Shown here: in pieces, positions 26,533-36,571 of the stretch
Layout: each line of letters opens with the position of its first letter
How positions within the stretch are numbered: the first letter of the stretch is position 1
NCBI GenBank assembly: GCA_964560495.1
Contig: CAZLMM010000017.1
Location: 19,682 to 83,681, forward strand
Direction of reading: 5' to 3'
DNA: 64,000 bases
Origin: UBA5069 sp964560495
Lineage (GTDB): Bacteria > Chloroflexota > Anaerolineae > Caldilineales > Caldilineaceae
Position numbers and translations under genes: made by a program
Notes under the pieces: model-generated
What the model was told of the DNA's origin: nothing
Seen by the model: only the letters and a program-made list of their open reading frames with translations
Database searches by the model: none

Positions 26533-27105
26533 CTAGACGCCAGCGACCAGGTGAGGCTGCAACCGGACAAGCGAATGGCGTACTCGATTGTCCGCCCCGC
26601 ATGCGGGGCAAGTCCAATGGTCGATTCGTTCATCGCACTTGCGGCACTCGATAAACTGCCCTTTAGGACCATAGGCAATCGAGCCACAGTCTGAGCATGG
26701 ACCCAACGGAACCAAATGGTCACACTTGCTGCAACACAGAACGACCTCACCGACAACATAGTCGATGTAAGAGTCGTTGAGTTCGAGTCGCCAGTCGAGT
26801 TCAAGATCTATGTTGATGCGTCGAATCACCCTGCTTAGATCCATCCAAATCGCCAGCGGAATCGCTATCGGGCCCAGCACGATGGCGACGGACCAAAGAA
26901 GGAAGTTGCGGAGGATTAAGAATAACAGCACCAATACCGGGCTAATCGCCATGTGAAACGCGATCTCGCCACAGGTGCCACCCTGAACGCGAAGCCCGGG
27001 GAGAACTTGATCCCGAACCATCGGCCACAGGTAGCCAGTGCGAACCAAATAGATAATTGCGCCAACCAGACCTAACCCACCCCAAATCAAGATGTATGTC
27101 CACAT
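26533..27105 (-). CDS. membrane protein with C-terminal double zinc ribbon
   Basis: 190 residues. An N-terminal TM (WTYILIWGGLGLVGAIIYLV) and two further helices (AISPVLVLLFLILRNFLLW and AIVLGPIAIPLAIWM), then a cytoplasmic tail with Cys pairs CSKCDHLVPLGPCSDCG and CRKCDERIDHWTCPACG, two zinc-ribbon knuckles. ATG 27105 is preceded by GGAGGGTGAG. Not recognised as a named family. 10 nt after the next membrane gene and 28 nt before the HEAT-like gene. Confidence 0.72.
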   Translation of the reverse strand: MWTYILIWGGLGLVGAIIYLVRTGYLWPMVRDQVLPGLRVQGGTCGEIAFHMAISPVLVLLFLILRNFLLWSVAIVLGPIAIPLAIWMDLSRVIRRINIDLELDWRLELNDSYIDYVVGEVVLCCSKCDHLVPLGPCSDCGSIAYGPKGQFIECRKCDERIDHWTCPACGADNRVRHSLVRLQPHLVAGV

Positions 27106-27115
27106 CTCACCCTCC

Positions 27116-27523
27116 TCACAGTCCCCAAACCGTACCCAGGGTGCATCCCACTTGCGCGGTGGCAAGGGCGACGATTGTCTGTGTCGGTGCATCCATGGCG
27201 TAGACGGCTGACTCGAGGTTGGGTAAGACCGACAGCAATATGCCGAACACGAGAATGCCGATGAATTGCCCGCCGACGCCGCGACCGTACATGTAATGCA
27301 GCTCCACCCCTCGCCCCCCCAGCTTTGCTCCGATGGCCGAGCCAAGTGCCGGGACGAACAAGATCAGCGCATAATAGGTGAGAACCGCTGATAGCGAATA
27401 ACCCATGTTTCGCAGCACCAGATCATAGTCTCGATAGGGGCTGGTTCCAACTTCACTGAACATCATGAATGCTGGGATACTGGCGGCCATGCCGCCGAAG
27501 TAGGCGAATAGAAGTGTCTTCAT
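27116..27523 (-). CDS. small uncharacterised integral membrane protein
   Basis: 135 residues with four hydrophobic segments: LLFAYFGGMAASIPAFMMF, LSAVLTYYALILFVPALGSAIGA, FIGILVFGILLSVLP and the C-terminal TIVALATAQVGCTLGTVWG. No recognised domain. It is 10 nt upstream of the zinc-ribbon membrane gene on the same strand, so likely in one transcript with the three following genes. Confidence 0.65.
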   Translation of the reverse strand: MKTLLFAYFGGMAASIPAFMMFSEVGTSPYRDYDLVLRNMGYSLSAVLTYYALILFVPALGSAIGAKLGGRGVELHYMYGRGVGGQFIGILVFGILLSVLPNLESAVYAMDAPTQTIVALATAQVGCTLGTVWGL

Positions 27524-27601
27524 CGCTCATCGCCTCTTTGGTTCATATTCTGCCAGAAGGAAACAACTTGAAAAGCGCTCAGTAACATGTCGTGCCCCAA
27601 G

Positions 27602-27736
27602 CTAGTACAGGCGAGCATGAACAAGCCAATGGGTTTGTCATGCTGAACGCAGTGAAGCATCCATCGTGGTCGAGCAAGATTCTTTGCTGGCGTTCAGCAT
27701 GACAACTACCAGCCTACTTCCGTCCGCATGTACTAG
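27602..27736. mobile_element. 135-bp MITE-like element with CTAGTAC ends
   Basis: Terminal inverted CTAGTAC (27602-27608) and GTACTAG (27730-27736). Inside is a perfect 16-bp inverted repeat built on TTGTCATGCTGAACGC (27635-27650 and 27690-27705). The right end supplies the TAG stop of the adjacent secreted-protein gene. No coding capacity. Confidence 0.72.
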
Positions 27737-28140
27737 CGACATCTGTCAGTTGCGTATGAGTAGGTCACCGTGTGAACAGTTGATCCGGTTGAACCAACAA
27801 AGATGTTGCATTGCCGCGTAACAGTAGTGCCTCTGTCTATATGCACCTTGAATCTCAATGTGACTGACCCCTTCCACCACCAATTTGTGGTTATCACCTC
27901 GGTTCTCTCTGGACTGAACGATTGTTCCCAGAAGCTTAACACTCCATCCTGATTGCCCCCGGTCACCCTCAGCCAAGTCAAGGCATCGACCCATCCGCAA
28001 CAGTCAGTATGGTCTTGAATTACAAGTCGCACTTGTTTCCCACCGGTGGCCTGCGCCGCGCCAGGAAGAAACACCGAAATCAGCAACGCAAGTACCAATA
28101 GCACCAGATAGAAATTCGATATACGCATTCGCGATAGCAT
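27733..28140 (-). CDS. small secreted protein, unknown function
   Basis: 135 residues with a clear signal peptide (MRISNFYLVLLVLALLISVFLPGAAQA, cleavage likely after AQA). The mature part is about 100 residues, beta-rich, with four Cys. No family recognised. ATG 28140 follows AGAGAGG. Its stop codon lies inside the terminal repeat of the adjacent MITE-like element, so the C-terminus may have been trimmed by the insertion. Confidence 0.68.
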   Translation of the reverse strand: MLSRMRISNFYLVLLVLALLISVFLPGAAQATGGKQVRLVIQDHTDCCGWVDALTWLRVTGGNQDGVLSFWEQSFSPERTEVITTNWWWKGSVTLRFKVHIDRGTTVTRQCNIFVGSTGSTVHTVTYSYATDRCR

Positions 28141-28246
28141 CTTTGCCTCTCTTTATCTTGCGATGTCTTCTCGTTGTTGAACTATATGCATTGCCTAGCT
28201 CATTAATGGCTTCTTGAGTCGTGAACAGCACGCCGATACATGATCG

Positions 28247-28474
28247 CTATGGACTCGATCGCCCACAACCAGGGCACGTATTGTGCTCGCTCATTCGCTG
28301 CCAGCATGCCAGGCAGGCTGTCCAGCCGCAGTGCTTGCACTCATGCAGATCACCCATGTAGCCGCATTGTGGGCATTCCCCGCGCCCACGGCTGTAGGTG
28401 AGCAGCACAAATGCGATCAACACTGCGCCTGTTGCAATAGCAGCGATAGGTTTCACAATCTGACTGACTTTCAT
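28247..28474 (-). CDS. small membrane protein with zinc-ribbon/RING-like Cys cluster
   Basis: 75 residues. One N-terminal TM (IAAIATGAVLIAFVLLTY) followed by CPQCG, ECKHCGW, CLACW, H and CPGCG, eight Cys plus His, enough for two zinc sites. AAGGAG precedes the start. First gene of the small-protein cluster. Not a known family by eye. Confidence 0.7.
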   Translation of the reverse strand: MKVSQIVKPIAAIATGAVLIAFVLLTYSRGRGECPQCGYMGDLHECKHCGWTACLACWQRMSEHNTCPGCGRSSP

Positions 28475-28528
28475 CAGGCGCTCCTTTCTGGCTAAACATC
28501 AGGGATGAAATTGCGCTAAACCAATACT

Positions 28529-31036
28529 TCATGTCGGTTGTTCTGCTTCGCGCTCATCCGCAATTGACATCACCCCCTTCACAATTGTCCCACTCCCCAC
28601 ACTCGACGTCACTGTCAGCCGCCCACCTACGCTTTCCATTTGCCGCCGCATGTCGTCCAGGCTGCTGTAGCCCTTGTCGCGTGCGGCTGTCGCTGCATCT
28701 ACGTCAAAGCCGCGACCGTCGTCCGCCACGCTGAAGAAGACCTGACCGTCCGCCCGGCCCAGGATCACGCGCACTACCTGGCCGGCGGAATGCTTGAGCG
28801 CATTGTTTACTGCCTCGCGACAGCAGCGGTAGATCGCCACCTTGAGTTCGGGCGCCAGCAGCGCCTCCACAGTCCCGTCAAGATCGGCCTCGATCCGCAT
28901 CTCTGTCATGGCGCGCGTCTGACCCAGCCAGCCATGCAGCGCGCCGATCAGCCCATGCTGCACCAGCAGCTCTGGCGCACGCAGATGGGCAAGCAGACTG
29001 CGCAGCCGGCTTGCCTCCTGGCTGATGCGCTCCTGCCAGCGTTCCATCTCCACCGCAACATCGGGATGATGGTCACGGATGTCATCCAGCCCATAGGTCA
29101 GCACGAGCAGGAACTGCAAGATCGTGTCGTGAATCTCGCGGGCGATCTTCAGTCTCTCGCGCTCCTGCGCGGCAACCACCTGGCGTGAGGCGTCGGCCAG
29201 CTGTTCCAGTTGGCTCGTGTTAGCCAGGGCCAGCGCCACCTGGCGGCTCAGACCACCGATCAGCTCCAAGTCGCGCTGGTCATAGGCCGCGCCGGTCCAA
29301 CGCTCGCCCAGGCCCAACACGCCCACGAACTCGCCGTGGTCGGTCATCGGCGCCCAGACAGCGATGGTCGGCGGGGGCGTCTGCCCGGCCAACAGCCCGC
29401 GATAGAGCGCGGCATCGGAGTGCGTATCGGCAGTCACCTGCTCTTGCTTGCTGATCTGGGCAAGATCCGCCGCCGGTAGCAACTGTTCAGCCGACGAGCC
29501 ATCGCCCTGCCAGCGGGTGAGCGGTGTATCGCCATTTGCCGCCAGCCAGACAGTGAATGTGGAAACATCGAGATAACGCTGCAGGATGGCATTGCACGCC
29601 TTGATCAACTGCTCTGTAGGCTGCAACGCGGTGATCTGCCGTTCCAGCGCGACCAGGGCCGCATAGTCAGACTGCTCGCGCCGCAACACACGCGTCAAGA
29701 ATGGCAGTCGGCTGCCCCACTGCAAACCAAAACCGACGAGCAAAGCGGCAAGCAGCAAAACGGGAAAGAGCGTCTCGTTGCGCAGAATGATGGAGAGAAT
29801 CATTGCTGTGAGGATGCAGAAGGTAAAGAGCGCCAGCGACTCCATGGCGCGCGTGCGAACCGGAATCGTCTGAAAACGCAGAACAGCGTAAGCCACCAAC
29901 GTCACCGCCAGCAGCGAAGCGTAGCTCCAGCCGTAGAGGTGCAGCGGGAAGCCGGCGTCTGTAAAGAAGATCAGTACACGCGGCAGCATGATCGTGGGAA
30001 TGGTGACCGCCATACCGACCAGCAGCAGGCTCGATTGCCAGCGGTCGCGCGTGCTCCGGCTCTTGATCACCTCCCAGGCGAGCACGATGACGCCGCAGAA
30101 CAAGGCGATGCTGGCGCTGACTGCCACGAAGCTCAGGTAGGGCCATGCCAGTGCAAGGCCGATTGGAGTATCGCTGTTCCAATAGGTGACGACGCCCAAT
30201 GCCGCCGTCAGTGCGGAAAGACCGTAGTAAAACGGCAGCGTCTTGCCCACAAACGCCCGAAATCGAACCCGTGTGCTCCATAGCCCCGCCTGATGAAAGA
30301 GCGAGACGCCAAGAAAAGGAAACCATAAGACCATCAGCGGAATCACGAGCCAGGTCGTTGACTTGAGCGTCGCGCCGATGACGGCGCTGTAGGCTTCCAT
30401 GGCCAGAAATGCGGCGATGATCACCCCCCACTGGGCAAAGACGATGTTGGTTTCTACAGATGGGTTCGCGCCTAAAATGATAGCGCTGATGGCAAGATAG
30501 CCGGCGCTGAGCAGCACGGGCAATAGGAGAAGGTCAAAACTATGTTGCATGGTGAACAGGCTGAGCGGGACATGTTCGACTGGGAACAGAACGCCGCTAC
30601 GGTCGATGTCGAAGGAGATCTCTTGGGCGCCGGCGTCATAGGCATGTTGAAAGATGATGTAGAACTCGCGCCCACCGTTTGGGCAACTCAGACTGGAATA
30701 GCGCGGGTCTGGCGCATAGACCGGCGCAGAGGGTTTGGGGTGAAAGCCATCGATGCAGAGAATACGATCGTTGATCTGCAGCCCAGCCGCGATCCCTGGC
30801 CAATGACTCGGCGTAGAGCCGATTGTGTACATCTTGATCTCTTTGCGCCAGAAGAGTGCAACATTGGGGAATGGCTGGCCAAGATAGAGAGCCAGGCGAA
30901 GAAATGCGCCCAAATAAGAGAGAATGATCAATCCCATCAGGATCGGGAGCAGACTCCTGGAGATGCGCAGAACGCCAGGCGGACCAATCGGGTGCGCTGT
31001 GTGTTGTGAGAGCATCATGGGTGTGGGGTCAGCCAT
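28529..31036 (-). CDS. NarL-type membrane sensor histidine kinase with GAF domain
   Basis: About 835 residues from ATG 31036 (the frame opens 33 codons earlier). An N-terminal TM is followed by a PDZ-like extracytoplasmic part (HWPGIAAGLQINDRILCIDG). Roughly nine more hydrophobic segments, a GAF domain, HisKA_3 with REIHDTILQFLL (His near 635) and HATPase with EAVNNALKHS and DDGRGF complete it. It signals to the LuxR-type regulator 143 nt upstream. The sensed cue is unknown; the PDZ-like insert is uncommon in such kinases. Confidence 0.87.
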   Translation of the reverse strand: MADPTPMMLSQHTAHPIGPPGVLRISRSLLPILMGLIILSYLGAFLRLALYLGQPFPNVALFWRKEIKMYTIGSTPSHWPGIAAGLQINDRILCIDGFHPKPSAPVYAPDPRYSSLSCPNGGREFYIIFQHAYDAGAQEISFDIDRSGVLFPVEHVPLSLFTMQHSFDLLLLPVLLSAGYLAISAIILGANPSVETNIVFAQWGVIIAAFLAMEAYSAVIGATLKSTTWLVIPLMVLWFPFLGVSLFHQAGLWSTRVRFRAFVGKTLPFYYGLSALTAALGVVTYWNSDTPIGLALAWPYLSFVAVSASIALFCGVIVLAWEVIKSRSTRDRWQSSLLLVGMAVTIPTIMLPRVLIFFTDAGFPLHLYGWSYASLLAVTLVAYAVLRFQTIPVRTRAMESLALFTFCILTAMILSIILRNETLFPVLLLAALLVGFGLQWGSRLPFLTRVLRREQSDYAALVALERQITALQPTEQLIKACNAILQRYLDVSTFTVWLAANGDTPLTRWQGDGSSAEQLLPAADLAQISKQEQVTADTHSDAALYRGLLAGQTPPPTIAVWAPMTDHGEFVGVLGLGERWTGAAYDQRDLELIGGLSRQVALALANTSQLEQLADASRQVVAAQERERLKIAREIHDTILQFLLVLTYGLDDIRDHHPDVAVEMERWQERISQEASRLRSLLAHLRAPELLVQHGLIGALHGWLGQTRAMTEMRIEADLDGTVEALLAPELKVAIYRCCREAVNNALKHSAGQVVRVILGRADGQVFFSVADDGRGFDVDAATAARDKGYSSLDDMRRQMESVGGRLTVTSSVGSGTIVKGVMSIADEREAEQPT

Positions 31037-31179
31037 TTCGGGTCCCGTTGCTCTACGCCACGATACAGATTCGGCGCACTTGCGATGCCGACGGCAAGCA
31101 CGTTGCAGCCATAGGAGGGTGTATGACGGTGGCAAACCTCCGTCTCAATCACGCCCTGTAATTCGCTGCTACCTAAACC

Positions 31180-31923
31180 CTATAATTGTTGTACCTTTGA
31201 CATCAAATATACCTTCACTAACAACGCCGACGGGCTATATCCTGCTGGCAATTCGTGCAGTAGCAGCTTGTCATAGATGCTGTTGATATGATAGTCGACC
31301 GCTTTGATGCTGACGCCCAGTCGGTCTGCTACACCATGACGACTCAGGCTGACTCCCAGCGTCTCGAAAACTCGCTGCTCGGCGTCCGACAACTTCGGCA
31401 AATGTTCCAACGCACGCTTGATCAGCATGCGCTCTTCGGACGCCAACACTTTCCACACCACATCGAAGACGGTAGCACGCGTCCGTGCAATTCCTGGTCC
31501 AATCTCCAACGCTGGACTGTCACGCATTACCTTGCGTAACGCCTCCATCAACTCCGCCGGTCTCGATCCTTTGGCCAGGTACACGATGTGGTCGTGTCCT
31601 TCCATGAACATCTGCACCACCTCTGGACCACGGTCGACATAGGCAGAGAGAAAGACAATACCAAGCGTTGGCTGTAGACGACGCAGTTCGCGTGCTACTG
31701 TCAGCCTCATGTTATCTTGAAACGACGCTCGCTCGCCAGACACTCTCGGCAACACGATGTCCACAATCGCCGCGTCAAAGGACAACTCGCTGGCGGCCTG
31801 CATCGCCTCCTCCTGCGAATCAGTCGCAACGACCTGGAACTTCTTCTTTGCCAGATGATCCGAAAGTGTGTTGCGAACCATCCAGTCATCTTCGACTAAC
31901 AGTATCCTGGTTGTTTGCGCCAA
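31180..31923 (-). CDS. response regulator with LuxR-type helix-turn-helix
   Basis: 247 residues. Receiver domain with E11/D12/D13 and phospho-acceptor D55 in AAIVDIVLPR, but a longer loop after it (RVSGERASFQDNMRL). The C-terminal LSDAEQRVFETLGVSLSRHGVADRLGVSIKAVDYHINSIYDKLL is a GerE/LuxR helix-turn-helix. Start is TTG 31923 with GGAGA 6 nt before. Partner of the downstream kinase. The 416-nt divergent gap to the TIM-barrel gene holds that gene's promoter and no ORF I would support. Confidence 0.85.
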   Translation of the reverse strand: MAQTTRILLVEDDWMVRNTLSDHLAKKKFQVVATDSQEEAMQAASELSFDAAIVDIVLPRVSGERASFQDNMRLTVARELRRLQPTLGIVFLSAYVDRGPEVVQMFMEGHDHIVYLAKGSRPAELMEALRKVMRDSPALEIGPGIARTRATVFDVVWKVLASEERMLIKRALEHLPKLSDAEQRVFETLGVSLSRHGVADRLGVSIKAVDYHINSIYDKLLLHELPAGYSPSALLVKVYLMSKVQQL

Positions 31924-32193
31924 TGGTTGTCTCCATGATTGTATCGGAATGGTTGCCAGTTTGCACTGGTGGTTTTGCCAGACTCTTCCTGGTGTTTACA
32001 CTAGGAACTCCTTCATTGTCGGCTGCGCTTATCCTGTGTGCGTTCCTGCGTTGTTTTCCTCCTGTTCTCTGGGTGACATCGTCTATACACATTGCGGCGC
32101 CATGTTGCTGTGTTGGGTGAAAAACTGGAAATTGTGGCTGTCGTTGACGGTAAGCGCATCCATCTCTTGCAAGGCTCATGATTGCATGAAATA

Positions 32194-32251
32194 GAATCCT
32201 TCCGCAGCTTTCTATCCCCTTTCGCAGGATTCGGTTGTATAATGAATCCTG
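32194..32251 (+). promoter_or_regulatory. promoter with three GAATCCT sites
   Basis: TATAAT at 32238-32243 is flanked by CAGGATTC (32225-32232) and GAATCCTG (32244-32251), a perfect 8-bp inverted repeat. A third GAATCCT is at 32194-32200. No good -35 hexamer. This looks like an operator around an activator-dependent or repressed promoter of the isomerase gene. Confidence 0.6.
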
Positions 32252-32339
32252 ACAGACGGCAGGCGTTTGAGGCGCCACTCTGTCCATCTTATTGCGCCAG
32301 TCAAATTCACTTTCCGATCCATAAAAAGGAGAAGCAACG

Positions 32340-33341
<1,002 letters not shown>

Positions 33342-33379
33342 CCGTTTGTCATTCGACTCTCCACACAGAAGTAGAACGC

Positions 33380-33439
33380 GATCAGCAGATTGCATAGATT
33401 TCACGAACGACACGCGTGAATCTGTATAATCTGCTGATC
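33380..33439 (+). promoter_or_regulatory. promoter of tilS inside a 12-bp inverted repeat
   Basis: GATCAGCAGATT (33380-33391) and its exact complement (33428-33439) flank an inner AGATTTCACG/CGTGAATCT dyad. TATAAT (33425-33430) overlaps the right arm. The tilS ATG is 27 nt beyond. It may be an operator or, if transcribed from further upstream, a stem-loop. Confidence 0.6.
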
Positions 33440-33465
33440 ATGACTGTCACCCTCTCACCGAGATC

Positions 33466-35019
33466 ATGACTACGCCGACGCTCGACCCGCTCGCCCATGA
33501 CCTGCTTGAGGCCATCGTAGTGCATGAGATGTTGCCCGCAGCCCCCCTAAACGGCAGGGCCGCGTTGGTTGTTGCCATCAGCGGCGGGCTCGATAGCGTC
33601 TGTCTCGGCCATCTGCTCCACAGCCTGGCGGCGCATCTACCTGTGGAGCTCCATCTTGCCCACGTGGATCACGGCTTGCGGCCTGAATCAGCCCAAGACG
33701 CAGCATTCGTCGCACAATTGGCCGCGTCCTGGGGCGCGCCTTTTCACCAAACCCGCCTTGACCCAACCAGCCTGCATAACGACCCTGCCGGGCTGGAGGC
33801 AGCAGCTCGTCATGCGCGCTATGCCTTCCTACGGAGCGTTGCCAGGGAGATTGCCCCTGCTGACCAGACGCCAGTGATCGCAACGGCCCATCACGCCGAC
33901 GACCAGGTGGAGACAGTGCTTCTACGTCTGCTGAGCGGCAGCGGCGTCCACGGGCTGGCAGGAATACGTCGGGTGACGGAGTGGTCGGCGGATGCGGCGG
34001 TGGATGTTGCAGTGCGCATCGTGCGACCGCTGCTGGACGTGCGCCGTAGTCAACTCCTGGAGTATGCATTGGGCCGGGGGCTTGCCTGGCGCGAGGATGC
34101 CACCAACCAGGATACGGCCTTTGCGCGCAATCGGCTGCGCCATCTGGTGTTGCCCCAGTTGGCAATCATCAACCCTGCGGCAGTGGAGAACATCTGCCGC
34201 AGCGCCGAAACTCTGGCTGATGCAGCCCGACAAATCTCCCAGACCAACGAGAACCTGTTGGCGGCGCTCATCCTGGAGGCTGATCCGGAGCAACGCATCG
34301 TCTTTGACCTGGAGCGGCTGCGCAGGGTCAAGACGCCCCAGATGCGCAGTCTCGTGCACAGCGCCGTTCGACGCACATTTTCCCATCGGCGCGACCTGGG
34401 ATTCACCCATGTGGCGCAGGTCGTGGATGCAGTGCACGATGGCAAATCGACAGGCGGCCCGCACCCTATGGTAAATGGCATCGAGTGGACCATGGGCGTT
34501 GCGCCAGGCGGTCCCGGAGAGCGGCGGCGGCTTCCTCCATGGCTATCACTCCACGACCACCGCGCCTTGCCCGTGCGTCTGCAGCATCCCTGGCTCGATC
34601 CCGCTGAGTGGGCCGACAGAGGTGTTGCTGCGTCTGTGGAGGGCGACCTGCCGGCGATCAATGGATGGGCGCTCCATGTGGAACAGGACGCGCTGGAAGA
34701 TCGACCCCTGCCGCCCGTCACATGCGACCCCTGGCAGGCCTGGCTGGATGCAGAACGTTGCGGCGACCTGCAATTGACTCCACCAAAGCCAGGGATGCGC
34801 ATTGCGCCGTTGGGGTTGCACGGCGGACGCAAGACGCTGGGCGACTTCTTCACGGATCGCAAGCTGCCCGTAAGCCTGCGCATTGGCTGGCCGCTGGTGA
34901 TGGACCGCAAGACGCGCGAGATTGTTTGGGTGTGCGGCTTTGCGATGAGCGAAAACGCCGCGCTGCACATGGGTTCGCGGCGGGCGCTGCATCTGAGTTG
35001 GCGACGCAGACAGGAGTAA
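33466..35019 (+). CDS. tilS: tRNA(Ile)-lysidine synthetase
   Basis: Converts the wobble cytidine of tRNA-Ile(CAU) to lysidine using ATP and lysine. 517 residues; PP-loop SGGLDS (39-44), then HVDHGLRPESAQDAAFV, ARYAFL and ATAHHADDQVETVLLRLLSGSG, diagnostic for TilS. The C-terminal TilS domain carries GGRKTLGDFFTDRKLPVSLR. Complete and of usual length. A small coupled gene and the rlmI-like methyltransferase follow within 10 nt. Confidence 0.94.
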   Translation: MTTPTLDPLAHDLLEAIVVHEMLPAAPLNGRAALVVAISGGLDSVCLGHLLHSLAAHLPVELHLAHVDHGLRPESAQDAAFVAQLAASWGAPFHQTRLDPTSLHNDPAGLEAAARHARYAFLRSVAREIAPADQTPVIATAHHADDQVETVLLRLLSGSGVHGLAGIRRVTEWSADAAVDVAVRIVRPLLDVRRSQLLEYALGRGLAWREDATNQDTAFARNRLRHLVLPQLAIINPAAVENICRSAETLADAARQISQTNENLLAALILEADPEQRIVFDLERLRRVKTPQMRSLVHSAVRRTFSHRRDLGFTHVAQVVDAVHDGKSTGGPHPMVNGIEWTMGVAPGGPGERRRLPPWLSLHDHRALPVRLQHPWLDPAEWADRGVAASVEGDLPAINGWALHVEQDALEDRPLPPVTCDPWQAWLDAERCGDLQLTPPKPGMRIAPLGLHGGRKTLGDFFTDRKLPVSLRIGWPLVMDRKTREIVWVCGFAMSENAALHMGSRRALHLSWRRRQE

Positions 35020-35022
35020 ACC

Positions 35023-35232
35023 GTGCGCGCCGACCTCAAGCCGCTCATCCATTGGGCAGTCTACAAGAATTTCACTGTGCGCTTTACTGCACGCTCTCCA
35101 CAAGGAGCGGCCGGCGTGCTGACAACGCCGCAAGGCGTCGTCACATTTTCCTATGATGCGGCGCGGCGAGTGATTGCGCTGCCCGACCGGGAAGTGACGC
35201 TGAATGAGCATGGCTGGGAAGTGACCACATGA
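35023..35232 (+). CDS. small conserved-looking protein, unknown
   Basis: 69 residues from GTG 35023, 3 nt after tilS and overlapping the next start by 4 nt (ATGA), so clearly within the operon. The sequence (AVYKNFTVRFTARSPQGAAGVLTTPQGVVTFSYDAARRVIALPDREV) looks like a small beta-sheet domain. No family recognised. Confidence 0.65.
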   Translation: MRADLKPLIHWAVYKNFTVRFTARSPQGAAGVLTTPQGVVTFSYDAARRVIALPDREVTLNEHGWEVTT

Positions 35233-36425
35233 ATGAGAACGCCGTGATTCTCAAACCCGGACGGGAAAAGCCAGTGCGTCAAGGGCATCCGTGGATTTTC
35301 AGCGGGGCCATTGCCCGGCTGCCAGGCGCGGCGCGTGACGGCGATGTGGTCAGCGTGACCACTCATGACGGGACGTGGTTGGCGCGTGGCCTACTCAACC
35401 GCACAAGCCAGATTCAGGTGCGACTGTTGACATGGGAAATCGACGACGTCATTGACGATGCGTTTTGGCGGCAGCGCATGGAGCAAGCCATTCGCCGGCG
35501 TAATGGCCTCTTGCCCATCACCAATGCCCTGCGGCTGATCAATGCCGAGAGTGACTATCTGCCCGGGCTAACAGTAGATCGCTACGACCACTGGTTGGTG
35601 TTGCAGGCAGGCGCGCTGGGCGTGGACCAGCGCAAACAGGAGCTGGCCGCCATGTTGCTGGAACTGACCGGCTGCGTGGGCGTCGTCGAGCGCAGCGAAG
35701 CGATGGTGCGGCGTCATGAGGGTTTGCAGCCGGCGACCGGTGTGCTGGCCGGCGTCGCGCCTGACGCGCCAGTGGAAGTCTACGAAGATGGGTTGCGTTT
35801 TGTCGTGGATGTACTGGCGGGTCAAAAGACAGGTTTTTACACTGATCAACGCGCGAATCGGCGGCGCGTGGCTACTTATTGCGCCGGCAAGCGCGTGCTC
35901 AATGCTTTCAGCTACACAGGGGCTTTTGCTGTGCATGCGCTGGCGGCCGGCGCAATCCACGTGACCAATCTTGACAGCAACCTGGAGGCGCTGCAACTGG
36001 TCGAAGAAAATCTACGGCGCAACGGCTTTGACCCAGAAACTCACAGCGAGAACATCGTCGGCGATGTTTTCCAGATCCTGCGCGACTGGCGTCATGCCGC
36101 CAGCGCGCCACTTTTCGACGTGATCGTTCTTGACCCACCCAAATTCGCCCAAAGCCAGGCCCAGGTGGAACGCGCCTTGCGCGGCTACAAGGAGATCAAC
36201 TTGCAGGCGCTGCACTTGCTGGCGCCGGAGGGAATTTTGGCGACCTTCAGTTGCAGCGGTCTGGTGGGCGCCGACCTCTTTCAAAAAGTCGTCTTTGGCG
36301 CGGCGGTGGACGCACGACGGCAGGTGCAAGTGCTGGAATGGCTGCGCCAAGACAGCGACCACCCTGTCGCCATCACTTTTCCCGAAGGCAACTACCTCAA
36401 TGGCCTGATCTGTCGCGCAACTTGA
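35229..36425 (+). CDS. rlmI: RlmI-type class I rRNA methyltransferase
   Basis: 398 residues: an N-terminal PUA domain (KPGREKPVRQGHPWIFSGAIARL), a central beta domain and a C-terminal Rossmann methyltransferase with VLNAFSYTGAFAVHALAAGA (motif I) and VIVLDPPKFAQS (motif IV). E. coli RlmI makes m5C1962 in 23S rRNA. The same architecture can act on other sites, so the exact target is inferred. Third gene of the tilS operon. Confidence 0.85.
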   Translation: MNENAVILKPGREKPVRQGHPWIFSGAIARLPGAARDGDVVSVTTHDGTWLARGLLNRTSQIQVRLLTWEIDDVIDDAFWRQRMEQAIRRRNGLLPITNALRLINAESDYLPGLTVDRYDHWLVLQAGALGVDQRKQELAAMLLELTGCVGVVERSEAMVRRHEGLQPATGVLAGVAPDAPVEVYEDGLRFVVDVLAGQKTGFYTDQRANRRRVATYCAGKRVLNAFSYTGAFAVHALAAGAIHVTNLDSNLEALQLVEENLRRNGFDPETHSENIVGDVFQILRDWRHAASAPLFDVIVLDPPKFAQSQAQVERALRGYKEINLQALHLLAPEGILATFSCSGLVGADLFQKVVFGAAVDARRQVQVLEWLRQDSDHPVAITFPEGNYLNGLICRAT

Positions 36426-36481
36426 TCTTTGTTTTCGTACTCGTGCTCGTCACCCCCTGCATGCTCCATATTGATTCCTAG

Positions 36482-36550
36482 TTGGCAGCTCATATTGCCG
36501 ACCATGACGAATTACGAGTGACTCGCAACTCGTGACGTATGAATTGTTTA
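36482..36550. repeat. 69-bp dispersed hairpin repeat, copy 2
   Basis: 65 of 69 bases match 9088-9156; the hairpin centre has one change (TTACGAGT-G-ACTCGCAA). It is flanked on both sides by CCTAG (36477-36481 and 36551-36555), which may be a target duplication. Confidence 0.9.
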
Positions 36551-36571
36551 CCTAGCGAGCAGTAATTCTCT

